Origin: Magnetospira sp. QH-2
Lineage (GTDB): Bacteria > Pseudomonadota > Alphaproteobacteria > Rhodospirillales > Magnetospiraceae
Assembly: GCF_000968135.1 (NCBI RefSeq)
Contig: NZ_FO538765.1
Coordinates: 496,001-560,000, forward strand
Direction: 5' to 3'
Length of the DNA: 64,000 bases
Part shown: positions 31,955-42,570 of the stretch, piece by piece
Numbering within the stretch: position 1 is the stretch's first letter
Layout: each line of letters starts with the position of its first letter
The notes under the pieces: model-generated
What the model was told of the DNA's origin: nothing
Database searches by the model: none
Seen by the model: only the letters and a program-made list of their open reading frames with translations
Made by a program: the position numbers and the translations under genes

Positions 31955-33178
31955 ATGCCCGGACCCACCTTTCGACCGATCAATGAACAGCAGGTCCAAC
32001 AAGCCGTCGCCTGGGCGCTGGCCGAGGGCGAGAGCCTGGAAATTCTGGGCGAGGGCAGCAAAAGCCTCCTGGGAAACCCTTTGACTGAGTCCTACAAGCT
32101 GGATATGCGGGGAATGGTCGGCGTGATTTCTCATGAACCGTCGGAATTGGTGCTCACGGCGCGGGCCGGCACATCGCTTTCTGAGATCAAGAAACACCTC
32201 AAGGCAGCCAACCAACACCTGGCTTTTGAACCGCCGGACCTGGGGCCCCTGTTGGGGGGCAACGCAGGTGGCGGCACCATCGGAGGGGCGGTGGCCTGCA
32301 ACCTGTCGGGACCACGTCGCCCCATGGCCGGTGCTCTGCGCGACCATCTGTTGGGTATGCGTGGCGTCAGTGGCCGCGGGGAAATCTTCAAGGCCGGCGG
32401 TCAGGTGGTGAAGAATGTCACCGGCTTTGATCTATCCAAGCTCATGGCCGGGTCTTTTGGCTCTCTCGTGGTGCTGACCGAGATGACGCTCAAGGTTCTG
32501 CCCGCTCCGCAAGTCAGCCGCACCCTGATGCTCAAAGGCCTGAACGAGACTGACGCCGTGGCTTTGATGACCGCTCTCCTCGGGTCGGCCCAGGATCCCA
32601 CCGGGGCGGCCCATCTGCCCGGCGATGTGGTCGGGCCGGACAGCAGCCTGCATGACAACGGCGAGACGGCCTCCCTGACCCTGATCCGGTTGGAGGGCAC
32701 TCTGCCATCGGTAGAGGCCCGGCAGGCAACGGTGCGGCAGATGGCGTCCCCTTATGGACAAATGGCCGTGCTCGACGGGCCCGCCTCGCGCATGGCCTGG
32801 AAAGAAATCCGCGACGGCCTGTTCTTTGCGGGGGACGAAACGCAGGTTTGGCGTTTGTCTCTGCCGCCAAGCGATGCTCCAGCCGTGGTCACGGCCTTGA
32901 AGGCCATACCCGGTGCCCGCTTGTTTTTGGATTGGGGCGGCGGGTTGATCTGGTTGTCTCTGCCTTCTTCGGACGATGCTTGCCATCAGACCGTGCGGGC
33001 CGCGCTGGTCGAGGAGCGTGGGCAGGCCATGCTGATCCGGGCCGACGAGGCCGTGCGGGCAAGGGTGCCGGTATTTCATCCTCAGGCTCCGGCGGTGGCG
33101 GCTCTGTCCGAGCGGGTGCGGCGGAGTTTCGATCCCAACCACATCCTCAATCGGGGACGCATGGGAGGACCGGGCTGA
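31955..33178 (+). CDS. glcE: Glycolate oxidase subunit GlcE
   Basis: A 407-residue second FAD-binding subunit: LEILGEGSKSLLGNP, DLGPLLGGNAGGGTIGGAVACNLSGPRR and FKAGGQVVKNVTGFDLSKLMAGSFG are the nucleotide-contact segments. It lacks the full C-terminal oxidase domain of GlcD. ATG 31955 is chosen as the first start after the glcD stop. glcF begins one base after its stop. Confidence 0.94.
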   Translation: MPGPTFRPINEQQVQQAVAWALAEGESLEILGEGSKSLLGNPLTESYKLDMRGMVGVISHEPSELVLTARAGTSLSEIKKHLKAANQHLAFEPPDLGPLLGGNAGGGTIGGAVACNLSGPRRPMAGALRDHLLGMRGVSGRGEIFKAGGQVVKNVTGFDLSKLMAGSFGSLVVLTEMTLKVLPAPQVSRTLMLKGLNETDAVALMTALLGSAQDPTGAAHLPGDVVGPDSSLHDNGETASLTLIRLEGTLPSVEARQATVRQMASPYGQMAVLDGPASRMAWKEIRDGLFFAGDETQVWRLSLPPSDAPAVVTALKAIPGARLFLDWGGGLIWLSLPSSDDACHQTVRAALVEERGQAMLIRADEAVRARVPVFHPQAPAVAALSERVRRSFDPNHILNRGRMGGPG

Positions 33179-33179
33179 G

Positions 33180-34463
33180 ATGCATACGGAGTTTACCGAC
33201 GCACAGCGCCAGGATCCTTATATCCAGGAAGCCGACAAAATTCTGCGCAAGTGCGTGCATTGTGGTTTTTGCACCGCCACCTGTCCCACCTACCGTTTGT
33301 TGGGCCATGAATCCGACAGTCCCCGGGGGCGAGTGTACCTGGTCAAGCGGTTATTGGAAAATCCGGGGGCGCCATCGGAGACGCTGGTCGGACACCTGGA
33401 CCGCTGCCTGTCCTGTTTGAGCTGCATGACGACCTGTCCCTCGGGGGTGGATTACCGTCACCTGATGGATCATGCCCGGGCGGAAGTGGATCGGCGTTTT
33501 GATCGCGGTGTTTCAGAACGGTTGTTCCGCAACCTTCTGGTGGATCACCTATCCGAGCCCAAGCGGTTCCGGCGCATGCTGAAATTGGCGGGATGGGCCC
33601 GACCCTTCAAGGCCATGCTTCCCGGCGTGATGGGCGAAATGGTTGCCAAAGCTCCGGCCCGACTGCCGATGCCCGCGACCACGGATCAGCCGGGGGTTTT
33701 CAAGGCCGAGGGCGAGCAGATCGGGCGGTTGGCGCTGTTGCCCGGGTGTGTGCAGCCCGTGTTGCGACCGGATATCAATGCCGCGGCCATTCGACTATTG
33801 ACCCGCCATGGGTTCGAGGTTGTGGTGCCCGAGGGATTGGGATGCTGCGGTGCCCTGGCCCATCACATGGGCAAGGAACCGGAATCCAAGGCCCGGGTCC
33901 GGCAAAACATCGACGCCCTGGAACGCTGTGAACGGGAGGTCGGTCCCATCGACCATTGGGTGATGACCGCGTCAGGCTGTGGCAGCATGGCCAAGGACTA
34001 TCACCATGTCCTGAAGGATGACGAAAGCTGGCGGGATCGTGCCCGAAGCTGGTCCGAACGAGCCCGGGATTTGGTGGAAATTCTCGATCCTCTGTATCTA
34101 CGCGTCACGCCGTTGGACTCAGCCCCGGCGGTGGCGGTGCATAACCCCTGTTCCTTGCAGCATGGACAGAAAATCACCGGCCTGCCCGGAGAGCTGTTGG
34201 TTCGCTGCGGCTTCTCCATCCAGACTCCCAAGAACGCCCATCTCTGCTGCGGCTCGGCGGGGACCTATAGCCTCTTGCAGCCCGATCTGTCGAAGCAGCT
34301 GCGGGATGATAAGGTTTCAGCCCTGACCGCCACCGGCGCCACACTGGTGGCCAGCGGCAATATAGGCTGCCTGGAGCATCTGGCCGGAAACGAGGCCTTT
34401 GACGTGGTTCATTGGGTCGAATTGATGGACTGGGCCACCGGCGGCCCGCAACCCGATCTCTGA
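33180..34463 (+). CDS. glcF: Glycolate oxidase iron-sulfur subunit GlcF
   Basis: A 427-residue protein with two ferredoxin-type [4Fe-4S] motifs near the N-terminus (CVHCGFCTATCPTYRL and CLSCLSCMTTCPSGVDY). Two CCG-type domains follow (PGCVQPVLRP...EGLGCCGALAHHMG and NPCSLQHGQK...NAHLCCGSAGTY). It passes electrons from the flavin subunits to the membrane. It completes the glcDEF operon. Confidence 0.95.
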   Translation: MHTEFTDAQRQDPYIQEADKILRKCVHCGFCTATCPTYRLLGHESDSPRGRVYLVKRLLENPGAPSETLVGHLDRCLSCLSCMTTCPSGVDYRHLMDHARAEVDRRFDRGVSERLFRNLLVDHLSEPKRFRRMLKLAGWARPFKAMLPGVMGEMVAKAPARLPMPATTDQPGVFKAEGEQIGRLALLPGCVQPVLRPDINAAAIRLLTRHGFEVVVPEGLGCCGALAHHMGKEPESKARVRQNIDALERCEREVGPIDHWVMTASGCGSMAKDYHHVLKDDESWRDRARSWSERARDLVEILDPLYLRVTPLDSAPAVAVHNPCSLQHGQKITGLPGELLVRCGFSIQTPKNAHLCCGSAGTYSLLQPDLSKQLRDDKVSALTATGATLVASGNIGCLEHLAGNEAFDVVHWVELMDWATGGPQPDL

Positions 34464-34538
34464 TATTGTTTGGCGATTGCGAGAAATGGCTTGCCAATGC
34501 ACAGGGATTCGCCTATTTTACAAAAAATAGAGGTAATC

Positions 34539-35462
34539 ATGAATAAAATAACATATACACAAAGTCAAATAAGCGCGGCCTCGGTTGAGCCTCCCACCGC
34601 CAGCCTGGAAGCCGTCCCGCCGTTGGTGGATGTGGATTGGGTGGTCGCGGCCCTTGGGCGTCCGGGATTGGTCTTTCTGGATTTACGTCCGGCACCGGTC
34701 TTTAAAAAGGCCCATGTGCCCGGAGCCATTTCCACCGACTATGGGGAAGATGGCTGGCGGATCATGATCGACGGCGTGGCCGGATTGCTGCCTGATGTTC
34801 CCGACCTGGAAGCGCTATTGGGGCGTCTGGGTATCGGCAACGACACCCATCTGGTTCTGCTGGCCCCGGGCAACACGGCTTGGGATATTGGCATGGCGAC
34901 GCGCATTTATTGGACCATGAAAGTCCTCGGCCACGACCGGATCTCGATTCTCAATGGCGGCATGAAGGTCTACTTTCAGACCCAAGGCACGCCACGAGAA
35001 GAAGGAGAGGCGAGTCTTTCTTCCACCCCGTTCGTGGCCCGTCCGCGTCTGGATCTGGTGGCCGATGGCGGCCTAGTGCGCAAAGCCCTGGATGATGGCG
35101 TGCTGATGCTCGACAGCCGCCCCACCGATCAGTACTTGGGGCTCAACAAGACCGGCGACGTGGCCCGCTATGGCACGCTGCCCGGCGCGCTGAGCCTGCC
35201 CGGCCAATGGCTGACCCATGACGGCGGCGGTGTTTTCCGTGATGCGGAAACCCTGGGGCGGCTCTACGACGTGGTCAAAATCCCCCGCGATCGGGAAACA
35301 ATCACCTTCTGCAATACCGGCCATTGGTCGACCGTGGGCTGGTTCGTGCATTCGGAATTGCTCGGCAACGGCTTCACCCGCATGTACGACGCCTCCATGG
35401 CCGAATGGAGTCAATTGGACGAAGCCCATCATCCGATGGAAATCAAAGTGCCGGTGGGGTAA
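34539..35462 (+). CDS. Two-domain rhodanese (thiosulfate/3-mercaptopyruvate sulfurtransferase)
   Basis: A 307-residue tandem rhodanese. The N-terminal inactive domain (LVFLDLRPAPVFKKAHVPGA) is followed by a C-terminal domain with MLDSRPTDQYLG and the active-site loop FCNTGHWSTVGWFV, whose Cys carries the persulfide. The loop CNTGHWS is unusual compared with CxxGxxA/S-type loops of classical enzymes. ATG 34539 is chosen after AGAGGT; the frame opens 23 codons earlier. No signal peptide is evident. It may handle sulfide or thiosulfate in the cytoplasm. Confidence 0.85.
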   Translation: MNKITYTQSQISAASVEPPTASLEAVPPLVDVDWVVAALGRPGLVFLDLRPAPVFKKAHVPGAISTDYGEDGWRIMIDGVAGLLPDVPDLEALLGRLGIGNDTHLVLLAPGNTAWDIGMATRIYWTMKVLGHDRISILNGGMKVYFQTQGTPREEGEASLSSTPFVARPRLDLVADGGLVRKALDDGVLMLDSRPTDQYLGLNKTGDVARYGTLPGALSLPGQWLTHDGGGVFRDAETLGRLYDVVKIPRDRETITFCNTGHWSTVGWFVHSELLGNGFTRMYDASMAEWSQLDEAHHPMEIKVPVG

Positions 35463-35495
35463 AAGCGGGGGTCTGCCCACCGCGAAAGCCCTCTC

Positions 35496-35942
35496 ATGCC
35501 TGATCTCTATATTGATGCCGATGCCTGTCCCGTGCGCAACGAGGTGCTGCGGGTGGCGGAACGCCATGGGCTGACCGTGCATCTGGTCAGCAACCGGGGC
35601 TTCCGGCCCTCGCAAAGCCCGCTGATTCACAATGTGATGGTACCGGCCACGCCCGATGCCGCCGATGACTGGATCGCCGAGCATATTGCGCAAGGGGATA
35701 TCTGTGTGACCGGGGATATCCCATTGGCCGCCCGCTGCCTGGAAAAACAGGCCTTGGCCCTGGATTCAAAGGGTAAGAGCTTTACCGAGGAAAGCATTGG
35801 TATGGCCTTGGCCATGCGCGATCTGATGTCCCACCTACGGGAAACCGGCGAAGCCGGAGGCGGCGGGCCGGGTTTCACCCAGGCCGACCGCTCGCGCTTT
35901 TTACAGGCTTTGGAAACGGCCGTGCAGACCGCAAAGCGCTGA
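35496..35942 (+). CDS. YaiI/YqxD family protein (UPF0178)
   Basis: A 148-residue PIN-like protein with family signatures LYIDADACPVRNEVLRVAERHG, GDICVTGDIPLAARCLEKQ and ALDSKGKSFTEESIGMALAMRDLM. The acidic pairs resemble a PIN nuclease core. The cellular role is not established. It stands alone and converges with the mlaC gene. Confidence 0.9.
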   Translation: MPDLYIDADACPVRNEVLRVAERHGLTVHLVSNRGFRPSQSPLIHNVMVPATPDAADDWIAEHIAQGDICVTGDIPLAARCLEKQALALDSKGKSFTEESIGMALAMRDLMSHLRETGEAGGGGPGFTQADRSRFLQALETAVQTAKR

Positions 35943-35948
35943 TGGCCG

Positions 35949-36590
35949 CTATTCCTTTAGGGTTTTGGTCTTTTCCCGCAGGACTTCCAGCAGACCGGCG
36001 ACGGTGCGGCCATTGGCGGCGATCACCGAGCCGAACTCGGAGCGTTGGGTCAAGGCCATGCTGACGCCATTGACCATGACGTCATAGATGCGTTGGCTGC
36101 CGTTACCGGAATCCCGCACCCGCCAGTCCACGCGCACCGGCTGCGAGGAGCCCGCTTGCTCGATGAGCGAATGGACCATGTTGTCACGCTCGTCCAGGGC
36201 TTCGGTACCGACGATATTGAGCTGCTCGCCCGCGTATTCGGCGAAGCGATCCACATAGGTGGCGACGATCAGGTCCTCGAACAGGGATAGATACTCCGCC
36301 TTTTCTTCCGGAGTGGCCCGGTTCCAATAGCGGCTGAGCACATAGCGGCCGATGGCCTCCACGGCGAAGTTGTCTTTCAAGATTTCGCGGAAGGCCTTGA
36401 TCCGATCCGGTCGCGAGACCTCTTGGTCGGTCAGGGTATCAATGGCCCGTTGGGCCATGGCTTCGATGAACTTCTGAGCCTCGCCCCCTTCGGCGGCGGT
36501 GGCCCGGGTCTCACCCGTCCAGCAAAAGGTCATCATCACGACCGCCAGGGCGGCTACAAAAGAGCGTCGCGTCATCATCATCGTACCCAT
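35949..36590 (-). CDS. mlaC: Phospholipid-transport substrate-binding protein MlaC-like
   Basis: About 213 residues with a signal peptide (TRRSFVAALAVVMMTFCWTGETRA). A Ttg2D/MlaC domain follows: IKAFREILKDNFAVEAIGRYVLSRYWNRATPEEKAEYLSLFEDLIVATYVDRFAEY, then VRVDWRVRDSGNGSQRIYDVMVNGVSMALTQRSEFGSVI. It ferries phospholipids across the periplasm between MlaA and an inner-membrane MlaFEDB complex. It starts eight bases after mlaA, so the two form an operon. The N-terminal start is ambiguous because of clustered Met codons. No mlaFED genes are in the window. Confidence 0.9.
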   Translation of the reverse strand: MGTMMMTRRSFVAALAVVMMTFCWTGETRATAAEGGEAQKFIEAMAQRAIDTLTDQEVSRPDRIKAFREILKDNFAVEAIGRYVLSRYWNRATPEEKAEYLSLFEDLIVATYVDRFAEYAGEQLNIVGTEALDERDNMVHSLIEQAGSSQPVRVDWRVRDSGNGSQRIYDVMVNGVSMALTQRSEFGSVIAANGRTVAGLLEVLREKTKTLKE

Positions 36591-36597
36591 CTGTGTT

Positions 36598-37419
36598 TTA
36601 TTGTTGGGTTTGTGAAATCTCATCTTCCAAGGTTAGGGGCCCGGGACCCTCCAGGGTGCTGGTTGCCGGACCGCTTCCTCTATGAGTGGCACCATTGCGG
36701 ATTTCGTCGTCACGCCGTTGGCGATAAAGGCTGCGCAGCGTGGCGTAATAATCCAGCGAGGAGCGTTCCAGCTCTTCCAAGACGTCGAAGTTGCGAGCTC
36801 GATAGTCGATGGCACGCATGCCGTTTCGGGCCCAAATAGCCTTCGAATGCCCGGCTTCCGTGACGGCATAGTTAAACGGATCCAAGAAGAAATCGACCGC
36901 CATGCCAACCGCGTCACGCGGATTGGACGGACCGAGAATGGGCAATACCAGATAAGGGCCTTCGTCCAGTCCCCAAACCGCCAAGGTCTGGCCAAAATCT
37001 TCGGAATGCGGTGCATAGCCCCATTCGGTCGCCTGATCGCGCAATCCGCCGATGCCGATCGTGCTATTGATCAGGAAACGAAGGAAGGTTTCCCAGGCGC
37101 GCTCGAATTCCCCTTGCAGCATCTCATTGACCATGGTCACCGGCGCATGGACGTTGGAGAGCATGTTGTGGACACCCTCTTGGAGCGGTGGCGGGGTCAG
37201 GCCCTTGTATAGGGTGGTGGCCGGCTTGTAGAGCAGCGTATCAAACCCAGAATTGAATCCGTGGATCATCCGGTTCGTCGGCTCGATGGGGTCATTGACG
37301 GCGCGAAAATCAGCCACCGCTTCCGGATCGTCGGCGGGCGGCGGGGTGGCGCACCCGGCAACCAGAAGACCGGTAACGGCAAGAGCGCTTAGGCGGGTAA
37401 GGATCGGGCGCATAAACAC
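36598..37419 (-). CDS. mlaA: MlaA/VacJ outer-membrane lipoprotein
   Basis: About 273 residues from GTG 37419 (AGGAGG seven bases upstream; an ATG two codons later is the alternative). The lipoprotein signal ends in VAGC. The family core is visible: NDPIEPTNRMIHGFNSGFD, VHAPVTMVNEMLQGEFERAWETFLRFLINSTIGIGGLRDQA and GYAPHSEDFGQTLAVWGLDEGPYLVLPILGPSNPRDAVG. It extracts mislocalised phospholipids from the outer membrane and hands them to MlaC, encoded next. Confidence 0.94.
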   Translation of the reverse strand: MFMRPILTRLSALAVTGLLVAGCATPPPADDPEAVADFRAVNDPIEPTNRMIHGFNSGFDTLLYKPATTLYKGLTPPPLQEGVHNMLSNVHAPVTMVNEMLQGEFERAWETFLRFLINSTIGIGGLRDQATEWGYAPHSEDFGQTLAVWGLDEGPYLVLPILGPSNPRDAVGMAVDFFLDPFNYAVTEAGHSKAIWARNGMRAIDYRARNFDVLEELERSSLDYYATLRSLYRQRRDDEIRNGATHRGSGPATSTLEGPGPLTLEDEISQTQQ

Positions 37420-37589
37420 GCGGAAACCTCCTGGAACCTCTGGATTTTGGAATGGTTCTTTTTCATTCCGTCGGCATTGGGCACGCACGAGCCCCCGTGC
37501 GGACCACCGGTCAACGGAACAGAGGTACCATAGGGCGGTCCCGATTGCCAGACGACTGCCTCGGCCATTCAACGGTGAAGTCACGGTTC

Positions 37590-37605
37590 GTTGCATTAAT
37601 GCAAC
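37590..37605. promoter_or_regulatory. 16-bp perfect palindrome upstream of metF
   Basis: GTTGCATTAATGCAAC is a perfect inverted repeat about 80 bases before the metF start. It lies in the 260-base gap between the divergent mlaA and metF genes and could be an operator for either. No riboswitch was recognised in the same gap. Confidence 0.5.
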
Positions 37606-37683
37606 ACTTTTTCAGGGGGCTCGCCGGTTGCGGTTCTTCGCCTGGGGCTATATATCCCCATGTTCATTCTAGGAGTGCCTGTC

Positions 37684-38595
37684 TTGACCGAATCCCGATC
37701 TCCTTCTCGCCGCCCGGCCACCTTGGCTGTTGCCTCTCCGCTGCCGAGGGACGTGCGCGTATCGTTCGAATTCTTTCCGCCCAAGTCGGACAAGATGGAG
37801 GCAACCTTGTGGGCCTCGATGACTCGGCTGGCGCCCTTGGCACCGTCGTTTGTTTCGGTGACTTACGGCGCGGGCGGTTCGACCCGGGAGCGTACCCATG
37901 CCACGGTGACCCGTATTCTGCGCGAGACCGATATCGCGCCCGCCGCGCATCTGACCTGTGTCGGCGCCACCCGGGACGAGATCAATGATATCGCCGGCCA
38001 ATACTGGGATGATGGCGTGCGGCATATTGTCGCCTTGCGGGGCGATCCGCCGGAAGGGGAAAGCACCTATCGTCCGCACCCGGGTGGCTATGCCTATGCC
38101 TCGGACCTGGTGGCCGGTCTGCGCAAGGTCCATGATTTCGAGCTCAGTGTCGCGGCCTATCCGGAAACCCACCCCGAGGCATCCAGCCCCGATGCGGACC
38201 TAAACAATCTCAAAGCCAAAGTCGATGCCGGGGCCACCCGAGCCATTACCCAGGCCTTTTTCGATCCAGAAGTGTTTTTGCGCTTTCGGGATCGGTGTGA
38301 CGCGGCGGGCATTACCGTGCCGATCGTGCCGGGCATTCTGCCGGTGAGCAATTTTGTCCAGGTGAAGAAATTCTCCGCCATGTGCGGCACATCCGTGCCT
38401 TCCTGGATGGGCGATCTTTTTGGCGGCCTGGAAGAAGATCCCGAGACCCGAAAGCTGGTGGCCGCCACCCTGGCCGCCGAGCAATGTCGTGTGTTATCGG
38501 CGGAAGGCGTGAAGGATTTCCATTTCTATACCCTCAATCGCGCCGACCTGACCTATGCCATTTGCCACGTATTGGGCGTTCGGCCGCAGGGATAG
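37684..38595 (+). CDS. metF: Methylenetetrahydrofolate reductase
   Basis: About 303 residues if translated from TTG 37684, which has AGGAG eight bases before it; an ATG at 37660 lacks a ribosome site. The TIM barrel shows RVSFEFFPPKSDKMEATLW (catalytic Glu), FVSVTYGAGGSTRERTHATV, ALRGDPPEGE (FAD/folate contact) and AITQAFFDPEVFLRFRDRC. It reduces 5,10-methylene-THF to 5-methyl-THF, the methyl donor of MetH encoded at 4975-8445. The reading frame converges with the acetoacetyl-CoA synthetase gene. Confidence 0.95.
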   Translation: MTESRSPSRRPATLAVASPLPRDVRVSFEFFPPKSDKMEATLWASMTRLAPLAPSFVSVTYGAGGSTRERTHATVTRILRETDIAPAAHLTCVGATRDEINDIAGQYWDDGVRHIVALRGDPPEGESTYRPHPGGYAYASDLVAGLRKVHDFELSVAAYPETHPEASSPDADLNNLKAKVDAGATRAITQAFFDPEVFLRFRDRCDAAGITVPIVPGILPVSNFVQVKKFSAMCGTSVPSWMGDLFGGLEEDPETRKLVAATLAAEQCRVLSAEGVKDFHFYTLNRADLTYAICHVLGVRPQG

Positions 38596-38606
38596 GGCCT
38601 TCGCCT

Positions 38607-40565
<1,959 letters not shown>

Positions 40566-40751
40566 TTGCCGATCTCCCGGGTCGTTTCGGTCCCCCTTGG
40601 ATAGTATAGGCGGAGAGGCGTGTACATCGAAGGATTATCCCGCCGCTGAGAATTCTCCAAAAACCAATCACACTAAAACGTTTGGTGAAAGATGGCGGCG
40701 TCGCCATCTGAATGGACAAGGTGTTTCCAAGAACCCAAATGTCGGGGAATC

Positions 40752-41180
40752 ATGCTGTATCGTCTGATCTACAGTTCCATCGCCAATCCGAGGCTCCGCG
40801 ATTCCGATCTGCGGAGCATTCTTCGCGTGTCCCGGCGCGACAATGCGGCGCACCAGATCACCGGTGTATTGATCTTTACCGGGCGCGGCTTCGCACAGTT
40901 TCTCGAAGGTCCCCGGTCGCCCATCGAGCGTCTGGTCAACCGCATCCGGGTGGACCGCCGAAACCGGGATCTTCAGGTGCTCAATACCCAAGACTGTGAA
41001 GAGCGGGCCTTCGCTGATTGGTCCATGGGCTGGGTCCGCCCCAAGGCCAGCGCGGGGTCTTGGGAAGGACTGCGATCCGCGGCCCAGATCCGACGGACAT
41101 TGACCGGCGACCGGGCCGCCGGGGACGTCATGGTACGAGCCTGTTTGCGGCTTTTGGATCCCCTCACGATTGGATCGTAA
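40752..41180 (+). CDS. Short BLUF-domain blue-light photoreceptor
   Basis: A 142-residue stand-alone BLUF protein. The flavin-contact Tyr is in LYRLIYSSIA, the Asn in RRDNAAHQITGVLIFTGRGFAQFLEGP along with the photoactive Gln (FAQFLEG), and RVDRRNRDLQVLN completes the fold. Such short BLUF proteins act through binding partners rather than an attached output domain. ATG 40752 follows GGGGAATC. It lies 72 bases before the phenylacetate-CoA ligase gene. Confidence 0.9.
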   Translation: MLYRLIYSSIANPRLRDSDLRSILRVSRRDNAAHQITGVLIFTGRGFAQFLEGPRSPIERLVNRIRVDRRNRDLQVLNTQDCEERAFADWSMGWVRPKASAGSWEGLRSAAQIRRTLTGDRAAGDVMVRACLRLLDPLTIGS

Positions 41181-41252
41181 CTCCGTTTGTCAGAATGGCC
41201 GCAAGCTCTTACAATCGGCGGTCGAATGACAGATTACCGGGGGAAAACGACC

Positions 41253-42563
41253 ATGAAACGCACCGAACCGCCGCGCCGCGAGGAGCTGGATCCCATTGAA
41301 ATCGCCAGCCGCGACGAAATCGCCGCCTTGCAGCTTGAGCGGCTCAAATGGAGCGTTCGTCATACCTATGACAATGTGGCCCACTACCGAGCCAAGTGCG
41401 ACGCAACCGGTGTAACGCCGGATGACTTGAACAGCCTGGAAGACCTGGCCAAGTTTCCCTTCACCGGCAAGGAAGACCTGCGACAGAACTATCCCTATGA
41501 CTGGTTTGCCGTCCCCATGGATGATGTGGTGCGGGTGCATGCCTCCTCGGGCACCACCGGTCAACCGACCGTGGTCGGCTATACCCAAAAAGACATCGAC
41601 ATGTGGGCCGATGTGATGGCCCGCTCCATCCGCGCCTCGGGCGGTCGGCGCAGTGATCGCGTTCAGGTGACCTATGGCTATGGTCTGTTCACCGGCGGTC
41701 TCGGTGCGCACTATGGGGCTGAAAGGCTGGGCTGTACGGTGATCCCCATGTCCGGCGGCCAGACGGAGAAGCAAGTACAGCTGATCCGTGATTTCAAGCC
41801 CGATATCATCATGGTCACGCCGTCCTATATGCTGGTGATCCTTGATGAAATGGAGCGCCAAGGGGTGGATCCGGCGACCACGTCACTCCGCATCGGCATC
41901 TTCGGCGCCGAACCCTGGACTCAGAACATGCGCGAGGAACTGGAAGCCCGCGTCGGCATCGACGCCATCGATATCTATGGCCTCTCGGAAGTCATCGGTC
42001 CGGGCGTGGCCAATGAATGCATCGAGACCAAGGACGGCCTGCATATTTGGGAAGATCATTTCTATCCGGAGATCATCGATCCGGTAACCAACGAAGTGCT
42101 GCCCGATGGCGAGATCGGGGAGTTGGTGTTTACCTCGTTGACCAAGGAAGCCATGCCGATCATCCGCTATCGTACCCGCGACCTGACCCGGCTTCGCCCT
42201 GGGTCCGCGCGCACCATGCGGCGCATGGACAAGATCACCGGCCGCTCTGACGACATGCTGATCATTCGCGGCGTCAACGTGTTCCCCAGCCAGATCGAGG
42301 AGCTGATCCTCAAGAATCCGCTACTGGGCCCTCATTATCAATTGGAGCTGCGCCGGGAAGGGCGACTGGATCACCTCACCGTGTTGGGCGAACTGCGCCA
42401 AGGTGACGAGGAGGCCAGAAAAGAAGAGGCCGGGCGTGACCTGGAGCAGCGGATCAAGGCTCTGATCGGGATTTCCACCCGCGTGCGCATCGGCAAGGCC
42501 GGGGCCATCGAACGCTCCATGGGCAAGGCCAAACGGGTGATCGATCTGCGGCCTTCGGAATAG
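41253..42563 (+). CDS. paaK: Phenylacetate-CoA ligase
   Basis: A 436-residue PaaK-type adenylate-forming enzyme of usual length. Motifs: FTGKEDLRQNYPYDWFAVP, the P-loop-like VHASSGTTGQPTVVGYT, IFGAEPWTQNMREELEARVGIDAIDIYGLSEVIGPGVA and RSDDMLIIRGVNVFPSQIEELIL. It activates phenylacetate (or a related aryl acid) to the CoA thioester. ATG 41253 has GGGGG nine bases upstream. Other paa catabolic genes are not nearby; a stand-alone indoleacetate- or phenylacetate-linked role is possible. Confidence 0.93.
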   Translation: MKRTEPPRREELDPIEIASRDEIAALQLERLKWSVRHTYDNVAHYRAKCDATGVTPDDLNSLEDLAKFPFTGKEDLRQNYPYDWFAVPMDDVVRVHASSGTTGQPTVVGYTQKDIDMWADVMARSIRASGGRRSDRVQVTYGYGLFTGGLGAHYGAERLGCTVIPMSGGQTEKQVQLIRDFKPDIIMVTPSYMLVILDEMERQGVDPATTSLRIGIFGAEPWTQNMREELEARVGIDAIDIYGLSEVIGPGVANECIETKDGLHIWEDHFYPEIIDPVTNEVLPDGEIGELVFTSLTKEAMPIIRYRTRDLTRLRPGSARTMRRMDKITGRSDDMLIIRGVNVFPSQIEELILKNPLLGPHYQLELRREGRLDHLTVLGELRQGDEEARKEEAGRDLEQRIKALIGISTRVRIGKAGAIERSMGKAKRVIDLRPSE

Positions 42564-42570
42564 GCCCGGC

